Shown: positions 27,533 to 36,098 of the stretch, one piece after another
How positions within the stretch are numbered: the stretch's first letter is position 1
How the letters are laid out: each line of letters starts with the position of its first letter
Assembly: GCA_046047495.1 (NCBI GenBank)
Contig: JBJOHV010000048.1
Coordinates: forward strand, 1-64,000
Direction of reading: 5' to 3'
Length of the DNA: 64,000 bases
Source of the DNA: NORP240 sp046047495
GTDB taxonomy: Bacteria; Pseudomonadota; Gammaproteobacteria; Pseudomonadales; Pseudohongiellaceae
Translations under genes and position numbers: made by a program
The notes under the pieces: model-generated
What the model was told of the DNA's origin: nothing
The model's input: the letters and a program-made list of their open reading frames with translations, nothing else
Databases searched by the model: none

Positions 27533-27566
27533 TTGTCAATTTAGTAAGCTTGCTTATAATAAGCAA
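27533..27566 (+). promoter_or_regulatory. marR-emrAB promoter with overlapping palindromic operator
   Basis: TTGTCA (27533-27538), 16-bp spacer, perfect TATAAT (27555-27560). A perfect dyad ttgctta-taa-taagcaa (27550-27566) covers the -10 box, and an extra taagc half-site lies just upstream. This is the typical position for autorepression by a MarR dimer. The predicted transcript start lies only a few bases before the ATG at 27570, so the mRNA may be nearly leaderless. Confidence 0.75.
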
Positions 27567-27569
27567 CCT

Positions 27570-28010
27570 ATGAAAAACAGCGAAATCACCGGTTTCGGTT
27601 TTTGCATCAATGACGTGGCGCGGCTGATGCGCTGGTCATTTGACCGCCAGTCCCAGGAACTGGGCCTGACCCGCGCCCAGTGGTCGGTGCTGGCCCATCT
27701 GAAGCGCAGCAACGGCGTGCAGCAGCAGGCCCTGGCGCGGCTGATGGACATCAAGCCCATCACCCTGGCCCGCCACATCGACCGTCTGGAAAAGGAAGGC
27801 TGGGTGGAACGCAGGGACGATCCCGCCGACCGCCGGGCCAAACGGCTTTACCTGACGGATGCCGCCGCCCCCATGCTGGATTCCCTGCGCCGGCTCGGCG
27901 AGAAGGTGCGCCGCCAGGCCCTGCAGGGCATCAGCGCCGAGGATGAAGCCCATGCCATGCGGGTGCTGACGCGCATGCGGGACAACCTCAGCAGCCCGGG
28001 AAACGACTGA
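27570..28010 (+). CDS. MarR-family transcriptional regulator
   Basis: A 146-residue winged-helix repressor. The DNA-binding region spans about residues 45-105 (QQALARLMDIKPITLARHIDRLEKEGWVER split over helix and wing), with the DRR..LxLT wing motif that is diagnostic of the family. It is followed by an emrAB-type pump, ending two bases before emrA. It probably represses the operon through the palindrome at 27550-27566 and is released by the drugs or phenolic compounds exported by the pump (family knowledge). There is no RBS of note, in line with a very short leader. Confidence 0.9.
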   Translation: MKNSEITGFGFCINDVARLMRWSFDRQSQELGLTRAQWSVLAHLKRSNGVQQQALARLMDIKPITLARHIDRLEKEGWVERRDDPADRRAKRLYLTDAAAPMLDSLRRLGEKVRRQALQGISAEDEAHAMRVLTRMRDNLSSPGND

Positions 28011-28011
28011 T

Positions 28012-29088
28012 ATGACGAACGCCGACTCCCCCGCATCACCCCCCAGCCGACCCTCCCTTGCCCGCCGACTGCGGCATCTGCTGGTGCTGCTCATCGTGCC
28101 CCTGGGTATCGCCGGCCTGGGCGGCTGGTTGTGGCTGCACGGTGGACGCTACGTCAGCACCGACAACGCCTACATAAAGACCGAGATACTCAGCATCAGC
28201 AGCAATGTCTCCGGCATGGTGGTGGAACTGGCGGCCCGTGACGGGCAGGCGGTCAAACGGGGCGACCTGCTGCTGCGGGTGGATGACCAGCCCTATGTGA
28301 TTGCCGTGGCGCGGGCTGAGGCCAGCCTGGCCGCAGTACGGAGCGAGATCGAAAGCCTCAAGGCCGAGCTGGCCAATAAGCTGCTGGAGGTGGAAACCGC
28401 CCAGCGCAATCTGGACTACCGCGACAAGGAGCTGGAGCGCAATCGCAGCCTGTTCGAACAGAAGTCCATTTCCGGTGTGCTGTTCGACCAGGCGCTGTTC
28501 GCCCGTGACACTGCCGAACGGGACCTGGCGGAAAAGCGTCAGGCCGTGCAGGTGGTCAAGGCACGCCTGCTGGATCCGGCCCTGCCCACCGATCAGCATC
28601 CGCGGATCAAACTGGCCCTGGCGGAGCTGGACAAGGTGAAGCTGGACCTCAGCCATACCGAAGTCCACGCCCCCGCCGACGGGGTGGTGGTCAACATATC
28701 CACCCACGTGGGTGAAAATGTGATGTCGGGCGCTCCCCTTCTGAGCCTGATCGATGAACACAAGGTATGGCTGGAAGCCAACTTCAAGGAGACCGATCTT
28801 ACCTACATGCGGGAGGGCCAGCCCACCACGGTGACCGTGGACGCCTATCCGGGACTGGAACTGCAGGCCCGGGTGGCCACCATCACACCGGCCACCGGGG
28901 CGGAATTCTCACTGTTGCCGGCCCAGAACAGCTCAGGCAACTGGGTCAAGGTGGTGCAGCGCATCAAGGTACAGATTGCCGTGGAGGTGAGCGCCGACAT
29001 GCCGGTACTGGCCTCCGGCATGAGTGCGGAGGTGCGCATCGACACCGGTCATCGCCGCAGCCTGCCCTGGCTCACCGCCAGTCGCTGA
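28012..29088 (+). CDS. emrA: EmrA/HlyD-type membrane fusion protein
   Basis: A 358-residue periplasmic adaptor. One N-terminal membrane segment (about residues 23-45), then a biotinyl-lipoyl-like half motif (VSTDNAYIKTE...VSGMVVEL), a coiled-coil hairpin at about residues 100-160, and a second lipoyl half with LSHTEVHAPADGVV near residue 220. This is the family architecture of tripartite MFS multidrug pumps. It needs an outer-membrane TolC, which is not in the window. Confidence 0.9.
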   Translation: MTNADSPASPPSRPSLARRLRHLLVLLIVPLGIAGLGGWLWLHGGRYVSTDNAYIKTEILSISSNVSGMVVELAARDGQAVKRGDLLLRVDDQPYVIAVARAEASLAAVRSEIESLKAELANKLLEVETAQRNLDYRDKELERNRSLFEQKSISGVLFDQALFARDTAERDLAEKRQAVQVVKARLLDPALPTDQHPRIKLALAELDKVKLDLSHTEVHAPADGVVVNISTHVGENVMSGAPLLSLIDEHKVWLEANFKETDLTYMREGQPTTVTVDAYPGLELQARVATITPATGAEFSLLPAQNSSGNWVKVVQRIKVQIAVEVSADMPVLASGMSAEVRIDTGHRRSLPWLTASR

Positions 29089-29098
29089 GCATCGGTCC

Positions 29099-30625
29099 AT
29101 GAGCACAGCCCATCCCGAGGTGCCATTTCGCGGACTGGCCACCCTGTCCATCATGCTGGCCACCATCATGCAGGTGCTGGACACCACCATCGCCAACGTG
29201 GCCCTGCCCCATATGCAGGGCAGCCTGTCCGCCACCCAGGATCAGGTCACCTGGGTACTGACCTCCTACATCGTGGCGTCCGCCATCATGACCCTGCCCA
29301 CCGGCTGGCTGGCCGGGCGATTCGGGCGCAAGCGCATCTTCACCCTGGCCATCGCCGGCTTTACCTTTGCCTCCATCCTGTGCGGACTGGCCACCTCCAT
29401 CGAGCAGATCGTTGTCTTCCGCATCCTGCAGGGCTGTTGCGGCGCCTGCATGGTGCCCCTGGCCCAGGCCACCATGCTGGACATCAATCCGCCGGAGAAG
29501 CGGGGCAGCGCCATGGCCCTGTGGGGCATGGGCGTGATGATCGGCCCGATCCTGGGCCCGACCCTGGGGGGCTGGCTGACGGAAAATTACGACTGGCGCT
29601 GGGTGTTCTTCATCAATCTGCCCCTGGGCATCATCGCTTTCTTCGGCCTGCTGCTGTTCATGCCGGACTCGGAGCGGGAGACCCGGCCCTTCGACAAGTT
29701 CGGCTTCCTGTCCCTGGTGGTGCTGATCGGTTGTCTGCAGCTGATCCTGGACCGGGGAGAACATGTGGGCTGGTTCGATGCCCAGGAGATCATCATCTAT
29801 TTTGCGCTGGCCGGATCCGCCCTGTGGATGTACGTGATCCATACGCGCCAGGTGGCCCATCCCTTCCTCTCGGCCGAGATTTTCAGGGACCGCAATCTGG
29901 TCACCAGCCTGTTCTTCATCTTCTTTACCGGCATCATCCTGCTGGCCACCATGGCCCTGCTGCCGCCCTATCTGCAGAATCTGATGGGTTATCCGGTGCT
30001 TGATGTGGGCATTCTGATGGCACCCCGGGGCATCGGCACCATGGTGGCCATGATGCTGGTGGGCCGGCTGGTGAATGTGGTGGATCCCCGCGCGCTGATC
30101 CTCACCGGCCTGCTGTTCACCGTGCTGTCCCTGTACTACATGACCCGCTTTTCCGTGTTCGTTCCGGCGGACATGCTGGTGATCACCGGCGCCCTGCAGG
30201 GCTTTGGCCTGGGGTTCATCTTCATCCCCCTCAACACCATCGCCTATGCCACCCTGGCACCCCGTTACCGGGCCGAGGCTGCATCGGTCTTCAGCCTCAC
30301 CCGCAATATCGGCAGCAGCATCGGCATATCACTGGTCATGGGTGTGTTGAGCCGCTATGTGCAGATCAACCATGCCTATCTGATGGAGAACGTCACCCCC
30401 TTCGCCCTGCGCTTCAACATGCAGCAGGTGCCCCAGTCGCTGCAGCACAATGCCGGCGCGGTGTTGGCCTTCGTGGATGGGGAGGTGACCCGCCAGGCGG
30501 CGAGCATCGCCTACCTGAACGATTTCAAGCTCATGATGTGGATCGTGATCGGCTCGGCGCCTCTGGTGCTGTTGCTGCGCAATCCCGGGCGAGCCGTTCA
30601 ACCGCAGCCCAGTCGCCCCGCCTGA
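29099..30625 (+). CDS. emrB: EmrB-type MFS drug exporter (DHA2 family)
   Basis: A 508-residue transporter with about 14 hydrophobic segments. It shows LDTTIANVALPHM in the first helix and WVLTSYIVASAI in the second, WLAGRFGRKR (motif A) and GPILGPTLGGWL (motif C), all typical of DHA2 proton antiporters. ATG at 29099 lies 10 bp after emrA; the open frame upstream runs inside emrA. The 3' end abuts the edd remnant on the opposite strand. Confidence 0.92.
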   Translation: MSTAHPEVPFRGLATLSIMLATIMQVLDTTIANVALPHMQGSLSATQDQVTWVLTSYIVASAIMTLPTGWLAGRFGRKRIFTLAIAGFTFASILCGLATSIEQIVVFRILQGCCGACMVPLAQATMLDINPPEKRGSAMALWGMGVMIGPILGPTLGGWLTENYDWRWVFFINLPLGIIAFFGLLLFMPDSERETRPFDKFGFLSLVVLIGCLQLILDRGEHVGWFDAQEIIIYFALAGSALWMYVIHTRQVAHPFLSAEIFRDRNLVTSLFFIFFTGIILLATMALLPPYLQNLMGYPVLDVGILMAPRGIGTMVAMMLVGRLVNVVDPRALILTGLLFTVLSLYYMTRFSVFVPADMLVITGALQGFGLGFIFIPLNTIAYATLAPRYRAEAASVFSLTRNIGSSIGISLVMGVLSRYVQINHAYLMENVTPFALRFNMQQVPQSLQHNAGAVLAFVDGEVTRQAASIAYLNDFKLMMWIVIGSAPLVLLLRNPGRAVQPQPSRPA

Positions 30626-31499
30626 TCAGCTCCGGGGCCACCAGGTGCAATGTGTGATTCGTGGACCCTCCACTGGCCAGCAGCATCACCACCGCGTTCA
30701 TGATGGAGGCCTCGGTCACCATGTCCGCCAGGCTGGTTTTGCCCGCCACCGCGATCACCCGCTCCACCGTGGCCCTGATCAGCGCCGGCCGCAGGGGATG
30801 TTCGGGATTGATGAAGGCGGCGCCGGGCAACTGCAGGCCCATCACCTCGGTGAGCAGCTGGTTGGTGTTGGCGGTGCCGTAAAACGTGCAGGTGCCGGGG
30901 CTATGGTAGGAGGCTGCCTCCGCCGTCAGCAATTCCTCGTCACTGGCCTTGCCTTCGGCATGGCGCTGCCGCACCAGGGCCTTCTCCTGATTGGAGATGC
31001 CCGAGGGCATGGGACCGGCGGGAATGAAGGCCATGGACAGGTAACCGAATTCCAGGGCCCCCATCAGCATGCCAGGCACGATCTTGTCGCACACACCCAG
31101 GCACAGCACCCCGTCGAACAGATTGTGGCTGAGGCTCACCACGGTGGCCATGGCGATCACCTCGCGGCTGAACAGGCTCAGCTCCATGCCCGCCTGCCCC
31201 TGGGTCACCCCATCACACATGGCGGGCACGCCGCCGGCCACCTGGGCAGTGCTGCCCACGGCGTTGGCGAATTGCTTGATGAGGCGCGGATAATCCCCGA
31301 GGGGCTGATGGGCCGACAGCATGTCGTTGTAGGCGGTGACGATGCCGAGATTGACGCTCTGCATCAGGCGGATGCGCTGCTTGTCCTCGGCATTGCAGGC
31401 GGCAAAGCCGTGGGCCAGGTTGCCACAGGACAGCTTGCGGATAGCCATCATCGCCATCGCCGCCATCGCCGCCATCGCCGCCAATGATGAGAATGTCAC
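30531..31499 (-). pseudogene. edd: Truncated 6-phosphogluconate dehydratase remnant
   Basis: An uninterrupted frame of 322 codons whose middle part (about 30630-31440) matches Edd closely: CGNLAHGFAAC, TAYNDMLSAHQP, AMCDGVTQGQ and LGVCDKIVPG (both Fe-S cysteine motifs), FYGTANTNQ, and GGSTNHTLHLVA. Edd is usually about 600 residues. Here the first 45-55 residues are replaced by a low-complexity Met-Ala stretch from a 9-bp repeat, and the whole C-terminal half is gone. Homology stops where the emrB 3' end begins. The product would lack the rest of the active site. Another intact edd could exist elsewhere. Confidence 0.85.
31444..31488. repeat. 9-bp tandem repeat at edd remnant 5' end
   Basis: Five 9-bp units close to gccatcgcc (three of them identical, 31453-31479). 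On the edd strand they give the Met-Ala run that replaces the normal Edd N-terminus. Such a short repeat is prone to slippage and may mark the breakpoint. Confidence 0.75.
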
Positions 31500-31587
31500 A
31501 GATCATGGGTATTTGAATGCAATTCTCCTGCCAGACCGACAGCTTGCCGGATCACTGTGACAAGCCGGTGGCTGGTCGTGGGGTTGT

Positions 31588-32277
31588 TCAGCGGTTCCCC
31601 TGGATATCCAGTTCCTGGCGCAGCTTGCGCATGCGTTCCTGCTTCTCGGCGGCACTCAGTTTGCGCCGGGTACGGGCCGGCAGGGCCTGTGGCGTGGGGC
31701 GGCCCAGGTCTTCGCCGTGCATCGCCCGCCGGCACAGCAGCTCGTAGTGGTAGGCAAAAATGGGGAAGGCCACCGCCTCCGGTTCGCTGGCCAGCACATA
31801 CCAGTCGCTGGCCACCCCGGCGTGATAGACCGCCGGATGACTCCAGGGCCACTCCGCCTTGGGGGCCGGGGCTCGACAGGCCTCCACATAGGCCGCCCGG
31901 GGCTCGGGCAGACCGAACAGGGCAAAGCCGCTGTCGCAGGCCCGCACCACGGCAGCCACGCTGGGCAGGTAGTCACTGCTGCGCACCACCTGACGGGCGG
32001 CCCGGGTGATCTGCAGGGGGCTGTAAGGTGCCAGGCATCCCAGCCAGTATTTCTTGGCCAGCACCAGGGACTCCTCGTCCGGATAGGCCTTGCGGAACTG
32101 GTTGTGATAGGCAAGCGCGAATTCCGCGAACAGCTGGTTGATGGCGTCGACGTGATCCGGGCTGCGGGCGGCAGGCTCCGCCGCCGGCTCACTCTGCCCA
32201 GCTGCGGTCGGAGAAGCGCTGCAATCTTGCTTCAATTCGTCGCTGACTTTCTTCAGCAAGTGATCGAGTTTCTGCAT
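31588..32277 (-). CDS. Lambda-P-like replicative helicase loader
   Basis: A 229-residue protein resembling phage replication protein P. The pattern is a long N-terminal helical region, then W-x-x-x-L..YSPLQITRAAR, a LPSVAAVVRACD segment, and a distinctive WPWSHPAVYHAG region before the C-terminal helices, in the same order as in lambda P (compare LPSPGQFVAWC and YPWKSNAHYWL there). The P family delivers DnaB helicase to origins. The C-terminus is Arg/Lys rich. Its start lies 89 bp inside the upstream DnaT-domain gene, so the two are co-translated. No other phage genes surround it, pointing to a resident chromosomal system. Confidence 0.75.
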   Translation of the reverse strand: MQKLDHLLKKVSDELKQDCSASPTAAGQSEPAAEPAARSPDHVDAINQLFAEFALAYHNQFRKAYPDEESLVLAKKYWLGCLAPYSPLQITRAARQVVRSSDYLPSVAAVVRACDSGFALFGLPEPRAAYVEACRAPAPKAEWPWSHPAVYHAGVASDWYVLASEPEAVAFPIFAYHYELLCRRAMHGEDLGRPTPQALPARTRRKLSAAEKQERMRKLRQELDIQGNR

Positions 32278-33346
32278 TGCCCTGACTCAGGTTGTAGGTC
32301 TTGAGGCGCTGGGCCCAGTCCTGTTTGATGAATTGCAGAAAGACCGTGTTCCAGGATGCCCTGGCCTGGCCACTGTCCTTCCAGTACAGCACGAACTCCG
32401 GCACCTTGGAGCGTGCATAGTCTTCGTCGATCTCGGCCAGCTGCAGAATGTCATAACACTCCGCACTGGGCTGCCAGTTGTCGGGTATGGGACGCGGCAC
32501 GTCGTCGTTGCCGATGGCGCTGGCATAGCGGGACCACTGTCGGCGGATGTGCTCGATGAAGCGGGTGTTCCAGGCCCCGTGGGTCTCGCCCCGCTCGCGC
32601 CAGTACAGCACGAATTCCGGCACCGCGTCCTCGATGAAGGCCCGGCTGACCCCGGCGTTGTGCAGTATTTCCAGGGCATCCTCGCTGGGCCGCCAGGCCC
32701 CCGACATGGGCTGGGCCATTTCCCAGGCACCCTGACGGGACTGCTCATGGCGCCATTCCCGCAGCACGTGCTTGTAGAACTTGTTGCCCCAGGAAAACTC
32801 CGCACTGCCGCGATCACGCCAGTACTGCACGAATTCGGGGATGCGGTCCCGGATGAAGTCCTCGGGTATGGCGTGTTGGCGGCACTGGGCGATCCACTCG
32901 CTGCCCGGCTCCCAGCGGGGGTCCATGTAGCTGGCGCCCTCCTGCCGTTCGGCGGCGGGACTGCCGCCCATCCGCAGGCCCTCGCTGCGCGTTCGCGCCG
33001 CTGCCTCCGGTGGCGCGGTCACCGGCGCCTCCGCCCCACTGCGGGCCACCGTCTCGTTGATGGCGTAGCGATAGCTGTCGGCAGTGTTGGTGGCGGGATC
33101 CCGCAACAGCAGTCCGAGGGCGATGAGGCTGGCGCTCACCCGTTGAATGTCGGCGGTGCGCCAGAACGGCAGGGCCGCGGCCAGTTGGGCATCGCTGATA
33201 TCCACCCACTTGTAACCCTGACGAATCTGCCCCGGCTGATGGTGCAGCAACTCGGTAATCACATGGAACAGCACGGCCTCTTCGAGTCCAATCGTGGCAG
33301 CCAGGGTGGGAGAAATGATCAGGGGCCGTTCGGGGATGAGCGTCAT
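32189..33346 (-). CDS. Protein with three DnaT-type ssDNA-binding domains
   Basis: A 385-residue protein. Residues 1-100 look like a winged-helix domain. Three repeats follow at about 145-198, 218-271 and 291-344, each with the pattern W.P......L......D/F......P.F..YW...G.....W...F..H, matching the DnaT primosomal C-terminal domain, which binds single-stranded DNA and partners DnaC. E. coli DnaT has only one. A linker of 45 residues (about 100-144) is low complexity. With the overlapping P-like loader, it probably forms a DnaB-loading or replication-restart pair equivalent to DnaT-DnaC (inference). Confidence 0.8.
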   Translation of the reverse strand: MTLIPERPLIISPTLAATIGLEEAVLFHVITELLHHQPGQIRQGYKWVDISDAQLAAALPFWRTADIQRVSASLIALGLLLRDPATNTADSYRYAINETVARSGAEAPVTAPPEAAARTRSEGLRMGGSPAAERQEGASYMDPRWEPGSEWIAQCRQHAIPEDFIRDRIPEFVQYWRDRGSAEFSWGNKFYKHVLREWRHEQSRQGAWEMAQPMSGAWRPSEDALEILHNAGVSRAFIEDAVPEFVLYWRERGETHGAWNTRFIEHIRRQWSRYASAIGNDDVPRPIPDNWQPSAECYDILQLAEIDEDYARSKVPEFVLYWKDSGQARASWNTVFLQFIKQDWAQRLKTYNLSQGNAETRSLAEESQRRIEARLQRFSDRSWAE

Positions 33347-33445
33347 GTTGGGGGCATCCTAGCACAGTGACCGGATTAAAATCCCGCTGCAATCGCCCTG
33401 TCAATTCACCCATAATGGAGCCCGACAATTACCGGTTTATCCACC

Positions 33446-34333
33446 ATGGATGCACAACTCATTCACAGCTTTATCCAGCAGGAGCGGCTGCCTGCGGCAT
33501 ACGGCGAGCTGGTGCGGACACATTTCGCGCCCCTGCTGGCGTGGCTGACCGCCGAACTGGAACAACGCGGTGACAGCCCTTTGGTGCTGGGCATCAATGG
33601 TGCACAGGGCAGCGGCAAGACCACCCTGGTGCGTTTTCTGGAAATGGCCCTGCCCGCCGCCGGCATTCCCGCACTGGCCCTGTCACTGGATGATTTCTAT
33701 CTGGACCGGGAGTCCCGCCGGCAGCTGGCGGAGACCATCCATCCACTGCTGGCCATCCGGGGCGTGCCCGGTACCCACGACACCCGCTGGCTGCTGGATG
33801 TGCTGCAGGAATTGCGCAGCAGCACCGCCCTGGAGAATCTGTCACTGCCGGTGTTCGACAAGGCCAGGGATGACCGGCTGGCGCCGGAACACTGGCGACG
33901 GGTCAGCGGGCGGCCGCGCGTGGTCCTGCTGGAAGGCTGGTGTGTGGGCGTCCCGCCCCAGAGCGATGCGGAACTTGAGGAGCCCCTCAACCGGCTGGAG
34001 GCCGAGGAGGATCCGCAGGGCATCTGGCGACGCTACGTGAATGCCTGTCTGGCGGATGATTATCACGATGTCTTCCGCACCCTGGATCGCCTGCTCATGC
34101 TGCAGGTGCCCGACTGGGACAGCGTGCTGCGCTGGCGACGGCTGCAGGAGGAGAAACTGGCCCGGGCCGCACCGGACGGCACGGCCTTGATGGATGCCGC
34201 GCAGCTGGCGCGCTTCATGGAATGCTTCGAACGGCTCACCCGCCACAGTCTGGCGACCCTGCCGCCACTGGCCGATGTATTGCTGCGCCTCAACGATGCC
34301 CATGGCATCGAAGACGTGGTTTACCGCGGCTGA
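33446..34333 (+). CDS. P-loop kinase, D-glycerate 3-kinase-like
   Basis: A 295-residue P-loop kinase. Walker A is GINGAQGSGKTT at residues 49-60; LSLDDFYL (about 79-86) is the uridine-kinase-like DDFY motif; GTHDTRWLLDVL, PVFDKARDDR and VLLEGWCVGVPP follow, as in the glycerate kinase/Tda10/YggC group. Likely makes 3-phospho-D-glycerate from glycerate using ATP, though some members of this group have unknown substrates. The last 13 bp overlap the 3' end of the convergent permease gene. Confidence 0.82.
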   Translation: MDAQLIHSFIQQERLPAAYGELVRTHFAPLLAWLTAELEQRGDSPLVLGINGAQGSGKTTLVRFLEMALPAAGIPALALSLDDFYLDRESRRQLAETIHPLLAIRGVPGTHDTRWLLDVLQELRSSTALENLSLPVFDKARDDRLAPEHWRRVSGRPRVVLLEGWCVGVPPQSDAELEEPLNRLEAEEDPQGIWRRYVNACLADDYHDVFRTLDRLLMLQVPDWDSVLRWRRLQEEKLARAAPDGTALMDAAQLARFMECFERLTRHSLATLPPLADVLLRLNDAHGIEDVVYRG

Positions 34334-35391
34334 CTCACCTGGCTTGACCCGGCACCGCTGCGGGGCAATACCGCAGTCCACAGGGGTTTCAGCAGGACCC
34401 GCAGCACCAGCACACTGAGCAGCAGCGCCGCCAGCTGTCGCCACAGGGGCCAGGCCTCACCGTGTTCCATGATGTGAAGCTGCAGCGGCCAGTCGAACAC
34501 CAGGTAGAGCTGATTGAGTGCCAGTCCGCACACAATGGCGGTGCCGATCACGCCGATCAGATAGGCGAGCAGCGACTTGTTGCCCAGTTGCGCACGGATC
34601 ACTCCCATGGTGGCGATGTTGGTGGCCGGACCAGTGAGCAGGAACACCAGGGCCGCCCCCGGCGACATGCCGGCAAACAGGAAGCCGGCGGCCACCGGCG
34701 TGGAAGCCGTGGCGCAGATATACATGGGCAGTCCGATCACCACCATCACCACCATGGCGAGCAGGCCGTCACCCCACTGCAGGAAGAATGACTGGGGGAT
34801 ATAGGTGGTGATGACCGCGGCGGCCACCAGCCCGATGGCCAGCCATTTGCCGGTGTCGGCGATCATGTTGCCGAATCCGTAACGGACCGCGGAAAGCAGT
34901 TTCTCCGACATGGGTGGCTCCTGCACCACCTCCACTTTCTTGCCGCCGCAACAGCCGCCGCAGGCTTTTGCCTCTGGCTCCGGCGGCGTTTCCACGTCCA
35001 TCACCCGCACCAGCAGGCCTGCCACCACCGCACTCAACAGGGCCGCCACCGGCCGCGCGATGGCGTAGATCGGCCCCAGCACCGCGAAAGAAAAAGAAAT
35101 GGAATCCACACCGGTTTCCGGCGTGGCCACCAAAAAGGACGCCGTGGCACCTTTGGAGGCGCCGGCCTTGCGGATCGCCAGGGCGGTGGGAATCACGCCG
35201 CAGGAACACAGGGGCAGCGGGGCGCCGATGATGGCGCCCTTGATCACCGGCAGGATGCCATCACCCGCCAGTTGTTTCTCCACCCAGCGGGCCGGGATGA
35301 CCTGCTTGATGATGCCGGCCAGCAGATAACCCGCCAGCAACCAGGGCGCGCTTTCGATCACCAGATTCCAGAAATTCGCGAGCAGGTTCAT
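34321..35391 (-). CDS. SO_0444-type Cu/Zn efflux permease
   Basis: A 356-residue membrane protein with about 8-10 hydrophobic helices in two halves, of the YraQ-like permease group. Family marks are PLPLCSCGVIPTALAIR (about residues 57-73), LVATPETGVDSI, and in the second half CATASTPVAAGFL. The central cytoplasmic loop has the cysteine cluster CGGCCGG (about residue 141), a plausible metal-binding site. ATG at 35391 overlaps the stop of the MerR gene by four bases, so the regulator and pump are one operon. Predicted to remove copper or zinc. Confidence 0.82.
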   Translation of the reverse strand: MNLLANFWNLVIESAPWLLAGYLLAGIIKQVIPARWVEKQLAGDGILPVIKGAIIGAPLPLCSCGVIPTALAIRKAGASKGATASFLVATPETGVDSISFSFAVLGPIYAIARPVAALLSAVVAGLLVRVMDVETPPEPEAKACGGCCGGKKVEVVQEPPMSEKLLSAVRYGFGNMIADTGKWLAIGLVAAAVITTYIPQSFFLQWGDGLLAMVVMVVIGLPMYICATASTPVAAGFLFAGMSPGAALVFLLTGPATNIATMGVIRAQLGNKSLLAYLIGVIGTAIVCGLALNQLYLVFDWPLQLHIMEHGEAWPLWRQLAALLLSVLVLRVLLKPLWTAVLPRSGAGSSQVSQPR

Positions 35392-35801
35392 TGTTTGACT
35401 CCTTGTGATTCCAAGGCCTCCATGATGGAGCAGTGGGTGGCGTTCTCGGGGCCGCCGCAGCAACTGGCCAGCAGGGTCCGCAGGGTGCGTTGCAGGGATT
35501 TCAGTTCCGCCAGCTTGTGGTTCACTTCGTCCAGCTTGCGGCGGGTGATGAGGGTGACTTCCTCACAGGTGTGGTGCTGCTTGTCCACACGGATGGACAA
35601 CAGCGCGCTGATATCCTCCAGGGAGAATCCGCTGTTGCGGGCGCGGCGGATGAACTCCGCCCGGCGCATGTCCTGCTCGGAATACAGGCGATAACCGCCT
35701 TCGCTGCGGTTGCTGGCACTGAGCAGGCCGTGCTTCTCATAGAACCGCAGGGTGTGGGCACTGAGCCCGGTGCGCGCGGCCAGTTCGCTGATCTTCAACA
35801 T
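35388..35801 (-). CDS. MerR-family metal-responsive regulator, ZntR-like
   Basis: A 137-residue regulator. The N-terminal winged helix is KISELAARTGLSAHTLRFYEKHGLL, divided by the usual turn. The metal region has Cys at about residue 79 (HTCEEV) and a C-terminal SCCGG...HCSIMEAL segment, spaced like the ZntR zinc site (Cys79, Cys114, Cys115, Cys124); the position of ZntR His119 is Glu here, with His one residue before the last Cys. ATG at 35801 fits the family start; the frame upstream is open through the tandem repeats but not family-like. Regulates itself and the pump. Confidence 0.87.
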   Translation of the reverse strand: MLKISELAARTGLSAHTLRFYEKHGLLSASNRSEGGYRLYSEQDMRRAEFIRRARNSGFSLEDISALLSIRVDKQHHTCEEVTLITRRKLDEVNHKLAELKSLQRTLRTLLASCCGGPENATHCSIMEALESQGVKQ

Positions 35802-35814
35802 GACTCTCTCCCAA

Positions 35815-35863
35815 AAGAAACGGGCTCCCATAAGAAACGGGCTCCCATAAAGAACAGGCCCCA
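35815..35863. repeat. 17-bp tandem repeat in merR leader
   Basis: Two identical 17-bp units (35815-35831 and 35832-35848, core acgggctcccat) plus a degraded third up to about 35863. They lie between the promoter and the merR start codon, in its 5' leader. Confidence 0.82.
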
Positions 35864-35894
35864 AAAAATGGATCCCAACACGCCATTGGTGCCG

Positions 35895-35925
35895 ATTAAA
35901 ACATTAGAGTCATGTCCAAAGTCAA
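35895..35925 (-). promoter_or_regulatory. MerR-type promoter with 19-bp spacer
   Basis: On the - strand: TTGACT (-35, 35920-35925), a 19-bp spacer, TTTAAT (-10, 35895-35900). The spacer holds an imperfect dyad (ACxTTxGA paired with TCxAAxGT). A spacer of 19 bp with a central dyad is the hallmark of promoters that MerR-family regulators untwist to activate. It lies about 95 bp upstream of the merR start. Confidence 0.75.
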
Positions 35926-36098
35926 GGATGCCGTGATACGGTTGTGGGTGGAGTTTTTCAAGTCCGGCTGATTGGACCTGGGCAGCCGATGCCACGACTG
36001 GGCTGCATGGACATCGTCCCGGGCCACTCATATACTCGTATGCCAGGTGTCTGCACTCCATCCCCAACCTCCATTCCGCTCAGCTCAGGAGTCGCCCC

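Noticed and set aside
31588..33346. Prophage
   Set aside because: The P-like loader is phage-related, but there are no integrase, structural, lysis or regulator genes around it.
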